Shown one piece after another: positions 1 to 5,277 of a DNA stretch of 7,724 nucleotides. Source of the stretch: an uncultured Eubacteriales bacterium (GTDB taxonomy: Bacteria > Bacillota > Clostridia > Oscillospirales > Oscillospiraceae); assembly GCA_900549705.1 (NCBI GenBank), contig URPI01000103.1, forward strand, positions 1 through 7,724. Direction: 5' to 3'. The translations under genes were made by a program, and so were the position numbers. Under the pieces are notes generated by a model that worked only from the letters and a program-made list of their open reading frames with translations, was not told the origin of the DNA and did not search any database. Numbering within the stretch: the first letter of the stretch is position 1; each line of letters starts with the position of its first letter.

Positions 1-175
1 GGTTCCGAAGTGCCGATTATTTGCCATGCCAGCTTCCCCTCGGGGGAAGCCAAGAAACGCATCACCGTTGGCTGTTCGTAAATTATTAGTCAGGACAGTC
101 TACTACAGTGACAGATACCATTCATTCGGGTGCTTGCTGTAATTAAGGCTGCGGGCGGATTCTATCCGCCCCTAC
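1..175 (+). repeat. Composite palindromic intergenic element, copy A (left end cut by window)
   Basis: This is one of four alignable copies in the window (others at about 2481-2646 minus, 2824-2980 plus, 7572-7724 minus). In order it holds: the constant loop TTCCGAAG and the right half of a hairpin whose left arm lies outside the window; a GCTTCCCC/GGGGAAGC palindrome (32-39 with 43-50) followed by CAAG; a 60-bp segment (49-108) shared almost perfectly with copy D; a loosely conserved stretch; and the terminal palindrome GGGCGGAT/ATCCGCCC (153-160 with 164-171) followed by CCTAC. No coding potential is seen. It resembles the REP/MITE-like palindromic repeats common between genes in Clostridia. 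Function is unknown. Confidence 0.75.
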
Positions 176-220
176 GGTTGGCTTGCGGCGTTGTTATCAG
201 GTGTTCAAAGCTTTGACGGC

Positions 221-249
221 TTGCATTTGGCCGCAACAAGTGCTAAAAT
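221..249 (+). promoter_or_regulatory. Predicted sigma-A promoter of the VOC gene
   Basis: A -35-like TTGCAT (221-226) is followed after exactly 17 bp by TAAAAT (244-249). A TG dinucleotide at 241-242 gives an extended -10 (TGnTAAAAT). It lies 45 bp upstream of the ATG at 295, so the leader would be short. A second TTGACG at 213-218 is 25 bp from the -10 and is too far to be its partner. Confidence 0.6.
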
Positions 250-294
250 GGGTGCGCAAAAAAATTCACCCCCACACAGAAAGGAAAAATTACC

Positions 295-645
295 ATGGAA
301 AATCAATTTGAATTGCTTCACGTCGGCCTCAACAGCGGCAGCCCCGAAAAGGCGGAGGAAACCGCAAAGCTGTTCTCCCTTATGTTTAACCTGCCCGTGA
401 AGATGGGTAACTCCTCTGTCTTTGCCGGAACGTATTTTGAGTGCATGAAAAGCCCCAGTGCCCGCGGCACCAACGGCCACATTGCCATGGCCACTGAGAA
501 TGTGGATGCTGCCAAGGCAGAGCTGGAGGCAAAGGGCTATACCTTCGTGCCTGAAACCGCTTCCTATCATGCAGATGGCTCTTTGAAGAACATCTATCTG
601 GCCGGAGAGTTCGCCGGATTCGCCATTCACATTATCAAGAAATAA
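295..645 (+). CDS. Small VOC (glyoxalase-fold) family protein, KDPG-aldolase C-domain type
   Basis: This 116-aa single-domain protein has the vicinal-oxygen-chelate fold pattern. An N-terminal strand ELLHVGLN is followed by a helix (about 17-31). Then come GNSSVFAGTYFECMKSP (38-54), GHIAMAT (61-67), a second helix over DAAKAELEAKGY, and a C-terminal strand GFAIHIIKK. Candidate metal ligands at the usual VOC positions are H9, E49, H62 and H112; this is inferred, not proven. The sequence style (LLHVG, GNSS.FAG...E.MKSP, GHIA) matches the extra C-terminal domain carried by some clostridial 2-dehydro-3-deoxyphosphogluconate aldolases, here as a free-standing gene. The substrate is unknown. The start is fixed by an AGAAAGGA ribosome site at 278-285, about 9 bases before the ATG. 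The gene has its own promoter, no operon partner, and converges on the LRR gene downstream. Confidence 0.8.
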   Translation: MENQFELLHVGLNSGSPEKAEETAKLFSLMFNLPVKMGNSSVFAGTYFECMKSPSARGTNGHIAMATENVDAAKAELEAKGYTFVPETASYHADGSLKNIYLAGEFAGFAIHIIKK

Positions 646-670
646 AGCAAGCACCCGGTTAAACGTACCC

Positions 671-746
671 GCCCCCTGTAGGGGTCGACATACTCGTCGA
701 CCCCTACAGGGGGCACTTTGTGCTGCGGGCGGATGCGATCCGCCCC
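671..746. repeat. Twin palindromes between convergent genes, possible bidirectional terminator
   Basis: The first palindrome has perfect 19-bp arms (671-689 GCCCCCTGTAGGGGTCGAC and 696-714) around a 6-base loop. The second is GGGCGGAT (727-734), 3-base loop, ATCCGCCC (738-745). They fill the gap between the stop of the VOC gene (645) and the stop of the convergent LRR gene (761). The hairpins are very stable but no U-tract follows on either strand, so factor-independent termination is uncertain. Both motifs recur elsewhere in the window (GTCGAC type at 7526-7546; GGGCGGAT type at 153, 2711, 2953 and 7575), so they are genome repeats rather than gene-specific terminators. Confidence 0.7.
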
Positions 747-760
747 GACGGAGCCGGTCT

Positions 761-2461
761 TTATTTCTCCGCAAACGGTACGTTGTTGCCGGCGCAATAG
801 GCTGCTGCTTCGGAATCTTTTGATGCCGTCACGGTCAGCTTCGGGCACATACCGAACACCTCGTCGCCAAAGCGGTTCACCGCTGTCGGGATGGTGATGG
901 TTTCCAAAATGGCACAGCGGTAAAAAGCGTACCGGTCAATCCGGGTCAGGCTTTCCGGCAGCGAAACCACTTGCAGCATTTCGCAGTCGTAAAAGGCATA
1001 GGGCGCAATCTGGGTGATGCCCTCCTGAATTTCCACCCGCTCCAGCCGGATGCAGGCATCAAATGCCCGCGCCGGAATGATTCCAATGGCGCTGGGCACC
1101 GTTACCTCCCGCAAGGCAAGGCAGCCCTGAAATGCGCCTTCTCCCAGGGTGACCAGGCTTTTGGGGAAGGTGAGTGTCTCCATGGCCTGGCAGCAGTTGA
1201 AGGCAAAGGCACCAATTTCCGTTACGCTGCCCGGAATTTCCACGGTTTTCAGGTTGATGCAGCCCCAGAAGGTATTTTCCTTGATAACAGTCAGCCCTTC
1301 GGGCAGCGTGACCGCCTCGATGGCCTCGTTGCGGTAGAACGCATTTTCTGCAATTTCCACATTGGCGGGGACGGTCAGGGTGAACAGATCCTTGCAGTAG
1401 GCAAAGGCAAATTCACCGATTTCCCGGATGTCCCCCGGAATTTCATAGGCTGGTTCGCTGCCCTGGCAGGGGAAGGAGAGCAGCTTTCCGGTGCTCCGTT
1501 CAATCAGAACGTCCCCTCGCAGCTCTAAGGCAGGATGGCTGGCGGAGAGGGACAATGTCACCGGCGACCCGGCAAAGGGATTGCGGCCCAGGTGGGTGAC
1601 GGAGTCGGGGAGATTGACCTCCTCCAGCTTGCTGCACCGCTGGAAAGCATGGTCACCGATGTCGGTTAGCCCTGCCGGAAGGGTGACGGATTGCAGGCTG
1701 AGACACCGCTGGAAGGCACACTGGCCGATTTTCTGCACCCCGGCGGGCAGCACCACCTGTACCGCGTCACTGCGGCTGAAAGCGTAGTCTCCGATTTCCA
1801 GCGTTCCGGCGGGCAGCGTCAGCTGCCCATCCGCTTCACCGCTGCCCTGATAGCAGATGAGCCGCTGGCTGTCATTATCCAGGAGAAACGCCCCCTCCTG
1901 CCGGAAGGAGGTGTTCTCCGGGGCAAGCCGAAGCTGGGTGGTGGTTCCCAGGAAGGGGTTACAGCCCATGGAGGTGACGCTGGCGGGAATGGTCAGGGTT
2001 TCCAGGTCGGTGCAGTCCTCAAAGGCGAAGTCGCCGATATGGGTAATGCCCTCCGGCAAGGTTACATCCGTCAGGTAGTAGCACTGGGAAAAGGCTTTGT
2101 CCCCGATGGCGGTGACGGGAATGCCGTTCAGTGTCTCCGGCACGGTCAGGCTGCCCACTGTTTCCGGCTGGTCACAGCGGACGATTTCTGCCGTTCCGTC
2201 TTCCCGCAGGGCATATACCCATGTATCACTGGAAAAAAACGCCTGTGTCTTGCCGCATTCCGTGCATACCCGGCTCTTGCCGGGATTGCCGAAAATATAA
2301 CGCAGGCCATCGGAAAACAGCGGGAGCTGGTCTTCGTCGGCCTGTACCCAGGTGTGTCCCTGGATGCCGTTTTCCGATTCCGGGCAGGAGCTTTCCGCCG
2401 CTGCTCCGCCCACCAGACATGCCAGCGCCAGCAATAGCGCCGCTTGTTTCGCAGTTTTCAT
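761..2461 (-). CDS. Secreted BspA-type leucine-rich-repeat (LRR_5) protein
   Basis: This 566-aa protein starts with a typical signal peptide: MKTAK, a hydrophobic core (residues 7-19) and a likely signal peptidase I site after A20-A22. Residues 26-70 hold C26, H36 and a CTEC motif (C66, C69), perhaps a small metal-binding or disulfide region. From about 105 to 545 there are about 16 LRR_5 repeats of the form L.LPEGVT.IGD.AF..C..L. Their AF/PF/VF marks lie near 124, 147, 170, 227, 250, 273, 296, 353, 375, 398, 420, 444, 467, 490, 513 and 536. Two islands (about 171-212 and 297-340) interrupt the repeats, as usual in this family. The C-terminal tail (SEAAAYCAGNNVPFAEK) is the common LRR_5 ending. 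No LPXTG motif, membrane anchor, SLH or dockerin domain is seen, so the protein should be released or non-covalently bound. Family members bind host or surface proteins; a ligand cannot be predicted here. An AAAAGGA ribosome site (2469-2475) supports the start. The gene is monocistronic, flanked by repeats on both sides. Confidence 0.9.
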   Translation of the reverse strand: MKTAKQAALLLALACLVGGAAAESSCPESENGIQGHTWVQADEDQLPLFSDGLRYIFGNPGKSRVCTECGKTQAFFSSDTWVYALREDGTAEIVRCDQPETVGSLTVPETLNGIPVTAIGDKAFSQCYYLTDVTLPEGITHIGDFAFEDCTDLETLTIPASVTSMGCNPFLGTTTQLRLAPENTSFRQEGAFLLDNDSQRLICYQGSGEADGQLTLPAGTLEIGDYAFSRSDAVQVVLPAGVQKIGQCAFQRCLSLQSVTLPAGLTDIGDHAFQRCSKLEEVNLPDSVTHLGRNPFAGSPVTLSLSASHPALELRGDVLIERSTGKLLSFPCQGSEPAYEIPGDIREIGEFAFAYCKDLFTLTVPANVEIAENAFYRNEAIEAVTLPEGLTVIKENTFWGCINLKTVEIPGSVTEIGAFAFNCCQAMETLTFPKSLVTLGEGAFQGCLALREVTVPSAIGIIPARAFDACIRLERVEIQEGITQIAPYAFYDCEMLQVVSLPESLTRIDRYAFYRCAILETITIPTAVNRFGDEVFGMCPKLTVTASKDSEAAAYCAGNNVPFAEK

Positions 2462-2480
2462 AAAATCATCCTTTTGTTTT

Positions 2481-2646
2481 TGTAGGGAATGTCAAAATTT
2501 TCCTCACGCCCGCAATGTTGGATTCCGATAGCACTTCGTTGAATGGGAAACGCTGCAAGTTACCGCCTCTTGGCTTCCCCCGGGGGGAAGCTGGATTTTT
2601 GTCAATCGGCTCTTCGGAACCGATTGACAAAAAGACTGATGAGGGG
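2481..2646 (-). repeat. Composite palindromic intergenic element, copy B (degenerate end)
   Basis: Read on the minus strand it begins at about 2646 with CCCCTCATCAGTC. A hairpin with perfect 14-bp arms follows (TTTTTGTCAATCGG at 2596-2609 with its complement at 2620-2633) around the loop TTCCGAAGAG. Next come the GCTTCCCCC/GGGGGAAGC palindrome (2573-2581 with 2583-2591) and CCAAG, then a variable stretch containing CCATTCA. The usual final GGGCGGAT palindrome is broken: GCGGGCG is followed by AT-rich sequence before CCCTAC (about 2483-2488). The element therefore ends only about 20 bases before the start codon of the LRR gene and forms most of its upstream region. I found no convincing -35/-10 pair for that gene inside it. 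Confidence 0.7.
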
Positions 2647-2823
2647 TGACGCAGGTTCGATATGGGAACAGATACGTTGAATAATGACAGCTGCCCCACT
2701 CGGATTGTAGGGGCGGATCGTATCCGCCCGCTCGCGAAGCGCATCGGTACAGGCTGGTTGAATGGAATTTGTTCCGGGTTTTACCATCCATCGGGGAAAA
2801 TTGATGGTTTTGGCGGTCGCCGC
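2647..2823. repeat. Spacer between head-to-head elements, with a GGGCGGAT palindrome
   Basis: No gene is supported here. The stretch contains one more GTAGGGGCGGAT palindrome (GGGCGGAT 2711-2718, loop of 3, ATCCGCCC 2722-2729) followed by a CGCTCGCGAAGCG motif. A weaker CCATC/GATGG inverted pair lies near 2785-2810. It is the core between the left ends of elements B and C. Reading frames that cross it have no ribosome site and no recognisable protein. Confidence 0.5.
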
Positions 2824-2980
2824 CCCTCATCAGTCAATATTGTCGGTTCCGAAGAGCCGCCAATATTGCCAGCTTCCCCCCGGGGGAAGCCAAGGGGTGC
2901 TAACCAGTCACGTTTACCATTCATCCAACTACTAGCGAAAATCCGGGGTTACGGGCGGATGCTATCCGCCCCTACAGGGT
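2824..2980 (+). repeat. Composite palindromic intergenic element, copy C (most complete)
   Basis: All blocks are present in order. CCCCTCATCAGTC (2824-2836) leads into a hairpin with arms CAATATTGTCGG (2835-2846) and CCGCCAATATTG (2857-2868, one mismatch) around the constant loop TTCCGAAGAG. Next come the GCTTCCCC/GGGGAAGC palindrome (2872-2890) and CCAAG, a variable stretch with TACCATTCAT, and the terminal palindrome GGGCGGAT (2953-2960) / ATCCGCCC (2964-2971) with CCTACAGGG. It is inverted relative to copy B and ends about 50 bp beyond the stop of the MocR gene. A short GGAAGC/GCTTCC hairpin (2985-3001) lies between; it has no U-tract. Confidence 0.75.
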
Positions 2981-3027
2981 GTGGGGAAGCTTTCGGCTTC
3001 CGCCATGTACCATACCGGGTGTATGCG

Positions 3028-4389
3028 TTACTCGAAAAGCGTCAGCTTTTCCAACGCCTGCCGCAGCTTTTCAACATCGATGCCGGAATAGTTCACCACC
3101 AGCTGGTGCAAATCCCCGGGGGGATTGTCATGGTAGAAGCTGCTCAGCGCCTGCACCCGGATGCCCCGGCTGCGAAGCCATGATGTCAGCTGCCCATCCG
3201 TCCACTGGGTGTCCACATGAACCAGAAAATGTAGCCCGGCATCCTGCTCCAATATGGTCAGCTTGTGGGAAACGGCGCAGCTGCTCAGCGCCTCAATCAC
3301 CTGGTTGCGGTGCTTCTGGTAGAAGCGGCGCATTCGGTTGATGTGCTTTTCAAAATAGCCGCCGCTCAAAAACCGCGCCAGGGTATACTGCTCAAAGCTG
3401 GGCACGGTGCAGCTGTAAAAGCCCAGCTCCCGGCGGAATTTTTCCATCAATGCCGGGGGCAAGACCATATAGCTGATGCGGATGGAGGGGGCCAGGCTTT
3501 TGGAAAAGGAGTTGATGTAGATGACCCGCTCCGGGCTCATGCTCTGCATGGCGGGCAGGGGATGGCTGGCAAAGCGAAATTCCGAGTCATAGTCGTCCTC
3601 GATGATCCAGTTTCCGGCAGCAGCCCAGCCCAGCAGCGCCTGACGGCGGCTGAGGGGCGTAACCAGCCCGGTGGGAAAATGGTGGGAGGGCGAAATGTGC
3701 AGCACCTGTGCATCCATCAGCGCCTGGGGCATGACCCCCTCGGCATCCATAGGGGCGCTGATGCACCGAACGCCCCCCGCCCCGTAAACCCGGCGGATTT
3801 TTTCGTAGCCCGGCTCCTCAACGGCAAATATTTTATCCCTGCCCAGCAACTGAATCAATAGGTTATACAAAAAGTCCGTGCCCGCCCCCACCAGGATGTT
3901 CTCCGGGTCGATTTCCATCCCCCGAAAGGCGGCAAGGTGGGCGGCAATGGCCTGGCGCAGCTCTAAAATCCCCTGGTTGGGCAGGGGCAGCAGCAGCTGC
4001 CGCCCATAATCCAGAATCACTTCCCGCTGAAGCTTGCTCCACACCGTAAAGGGGAAATGCCCGGTGCCGTTGGCGGTTAAGTCCAGCATGGGCGCTTCCT
4101 CCGGCACGGCTTTTGGGAGCACCGGTGGAGGTGCGGGGGGCAGCTGCTCCACTTTTTCCACAAAAAAGCCCACCTTCTCCCGGGAGCGAATGTAGCCCTC
4201 GGAAAGAAGCTGGGCGTAGGCAGTTTCCACCGTGATTTTCCCAACCTCCAAATGCTGGGAAAGCGCCCGCTTGGAGGGCAGCTTCTCACCGGGTTGCAGC
4301 TTGCCGGTGAGAATATCCTGCCGGATGCAGCGATACAGCGCTTCATACAGGGGCACACCCGGCCTCTTTTTCAGCTCATAGGTCAGCAT
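3028..4389 (-). CDS. MocR/PdxR-like GntR-family regulator with aminotransferase domain
   Basis: This 453-aa regulator joins a winged-helix GntR DNA-binding domain (about 12-78: PLYEALYRCIRQDILTGKL, PGEKLPSKRALSQHLEV, TVETAYAQLLSEGYI) to a fold-type I aminotransferase-like domain (about 102-453) through a proline-rich linker (84-97). PLP-binding signatures are present: IIEDDYDSEF (262-271) supplies the Asp/Tyr that hold the cofactor. SFSKSLAPSIR (294-304) carries the Schiff-base lysine K297. PSHHFPTG (234-241) matches the family's PSHQFPTG with His for Gln. Such proteins sense an amine, amino acid or PLP and regulate transcription; this one's targets are not visible, as no pdx, gab or amino-acid gene is adjacent. 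The ATG at 4387-4389 is chosen because the GntR domain begins just after it. The frame stays open to 4527, but that extension is mrnC read in another frame. It overlaps mrnC by 14 bp, and the start is preceded by only a weak GGAAG ribosome site, suggesting translational coupling. Confidence 0.9.
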   Translation of the reverse strand: MLTYELKKRPGVPLYEALYRCIRQDILTGKLQPGEKLPSKRALSQHLEVGKITVETAYAQLLSEGYIRSREKVGFFVEKVEQLPPAPPPVLPKAVPEEAPMLDLTANGTGHFPFTVWSKLQREVILDYGRQLLLPLPNQGILELRQAIAAHLAAFRGMEIDPENILVGAGTDFLYNLLIQLLGRDKIFAVEEPGYEKIRRVYGAGGVRCISAPMDAEGVMPQALMDAQVLHISPSHHFPTGLVTPLSRRQALLGWAAAGNWIIEDDYDSEFRFASHPLPAMQSMSPERVIYINSFSKSLAPSIRISYMVLPPALMEKFRRELGFYSCTVPSFEQYTLARFLSGGYFEKHINRMRRFYQKHRNQVIEALSSCAVSHKLTILEQDAGLHFLVHVDTQWTDGQLTSWLRSRGIRVQALSSFYHDNPPGDLHQLVVNYSGIDVEKLRQALEKLTLFE

Positions 4390-4789
4390 GGTCTTCCACC
4401 GCTGCCTTGAATAGCTGATTGGCACGGTCGGTTTTTCCGGCCAGGAACAGCGCCCCAAACAGGGTTTCCAGCCCGGTGGCCTTGGCGTATTCCGCCGGGG
4501 TTGCCCCCTTGGGCACGGCATGGACATGGGCGTTCTTGCCCCGGCGATAATAGCCCAGCTCCCCTTCCGTCAGCAGCGGGAGAATTTTATCCATGTACGC
4601 CGCCTGGGCGGGGGCTTTCACCATGGCAATGGTGTCGTGGTGGAGCTGCCCAACGGTTTTGCCGCCGTGGACGCACAGATAGCTGCGGCACAGCAGCTCC
4701 CACACGCCGTCACCGATGTGGGCAAGCCCCAGATTGGAGATGGCATCAATCTGCTGCTTGGGCAGTGTTATTTCAAAATAGTTTTCCAT
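4376..4789 (-). CDS. mrnC: Mini-ribonuclease III (MrnC)
   Basis: This 137-aa protein is an RNase III catalytic domain without a double-stranded-RNA-binding domain, the normal size of Mini-III. Visible signatures are LAHIGDGVWELLCRSYL (22-38), with the catalytic-type Asp D27 and E31, then YYRRGKNAHVHAVPKGATPAEYAKATGLETLFGALFL (80-116), with the RRGKNA motif and a second acidic residue E108. In Bacillus subtilis the family dimerises and matures both ends of 23S rRNA; that role is inferred here. A strong GAGGAGGAA ribosome site (4794-4802) lies inside the end of the upstream membrane-protein gene, whose stop codon is 22 bp past this start. In many Firmicutes mrnC sits beside cysS and the rRNA methyltransferase gene rlmB; here it sits between a Gx-transporter gene and a MocR regulator. 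Confidence 0.93.
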   Translation of the reverse strand: MENYFEITLPKQQIDAISNLGLAHIGDGVWELLCRSYLCVHGGKTVGQLHHDTIAMVKAPAQAAYMDKILPLLTEGELGYYRRGKNAHVHAVPKGATPAEYAKATGLETLFGALFLAGKTDRANQLFKAAVEDHADL

Positions 4790-5277
4790 CGTGTTCCTCC
4801 TCGTTTGATGAGAAGCTGGGCGCAGAAGCCGGTGAACAGGCCGGTGAAAATGCTGATAATCACCAGCACCGGCAGATAAATCAGCAGCCCCGGCGTGCGG
4901 GTGATGGCAATGGCGGCAATCATCTGCCCCACGGAATGGGCGATTGCCCCCAGGCAGCCCGCTGCCCAGATTTGATTTTCTTTTAAGACCTTCCGCAGAC
5001 CCATGGTGACCAGAATGGAAAGGAAACCACCGGCGGCAGAATAGAGAATGGTGCTGAAATTCCCGGCAAATACCGCCCCCAGAAAAATGCGGCAGGCCAG
5101 CACAGCCACGCCGTCCCAGGGACCCAGGGTAAAGACGGTGAACACCGTGACGATATTGGACAGTCCCAGCTTTACGCCGGGGATGGGCACCACGGCGGGA
5201 ATCTGGGCTTCAATCATAAAAATGGTCAATGCAATGGCCGTCAGCAGCCCCAGCAGGGCAATTCGTTTTGTTTTCAC
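4768..5277 (-). CDS. Gx transporter family / heptaprenyl diphosphate synthase component I-like membrane protein
   Basis: This 169-aa hydrophobic protein has about five to six membrane segments (roughly 6-24, 38-52, 56-72, 76-94, 103-126, 131-157) and a basic C-terminus. Family signatures of the Hpre_diP_synt_I (Gx transporter) domain are seen: PIPGVKLGLSNIVTVF (31-46), CRIFLGAVFAGN (62-73), SAAGGFLSILV (80-90) and AHSVGQM (113-119). The old name comes from a link to heptaprenyl diphosphate synthesis; the topology resembles ECF S-components, so a small-molecule transport role is plausible but the substrate is unknown. The start is GTG (5275-5277), inside a GTGA overlap in which the ligA stop TGA shares three bases. 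AGGGGGAG just upstream is a good ribosome site. The gene overlaps mrnC by 22 bp, so it is the second gene of a coupled four-gene unit. Confidence 0.85.
   Translation of the reverse strand: MKTKRIALLGLLTAIALTIFMIEAQIPAVVPIPGVKLGLSNIVTVFTVFTLGPWDGVAVLACRIFLGAVFAGNFSTILYSAAGGFLSILVTMGLRKVLKENQIWAAGCLGAIAHSVGQMIAAIAITRTPGLLIYLPVLVIISIFTGLFTGFCAQLLIKRGGTRWKTILK

Noticed and set aside
1691..2437. A 248-codon open frame on the plus strand opposite the LRR gene
   Set aside because: It is antisense to a clear LRR_5 protein with a signal peptide and ribosome site, and it has no recognisable domain.
2400..2461. Lipoprotein signal in the LRR protein (C15)
   Set aside because: The residues before C15 are A-L-A, lacking the usual L at -3 with a small residue at -2, whereas A20-A22 before E23 is a good signal peptidase I site.
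2490..2495. TTGACA on the minus strand as -35 of the LRR gene
   Set aside because: A -10 at the normal 17-bp distance would fall on the ribosome site (2467-2472) and reads AGGATG, so it cannot be the promoter.
1..2980. CRISPR array
   Set aside because: The repeats are palindromic, in both orientations, of unequal length and not evenly spaced; no cas genes are present.
2985..3001. Terminator after the MocR gene
   Set aside because: GGAAGC/GCTTCC forms only a 6-bp hairpin and no T-run follows on the minus strand.
2662..3183. A 173-codon open frame on the plus strand across the repeat region
   Set aside because: It is made of palindromic repeat sequence plus antisense of the MocR gene, with no ribosome site or protein-like pattern.
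4390..4527. 46-residue N-terminal extension of the MocR regulator
   Set aside because: The extension is Pro/Arg-rich, lies wholly within mrnC in another frame, and the GntR domain begins right after the internal ATG at 4389.
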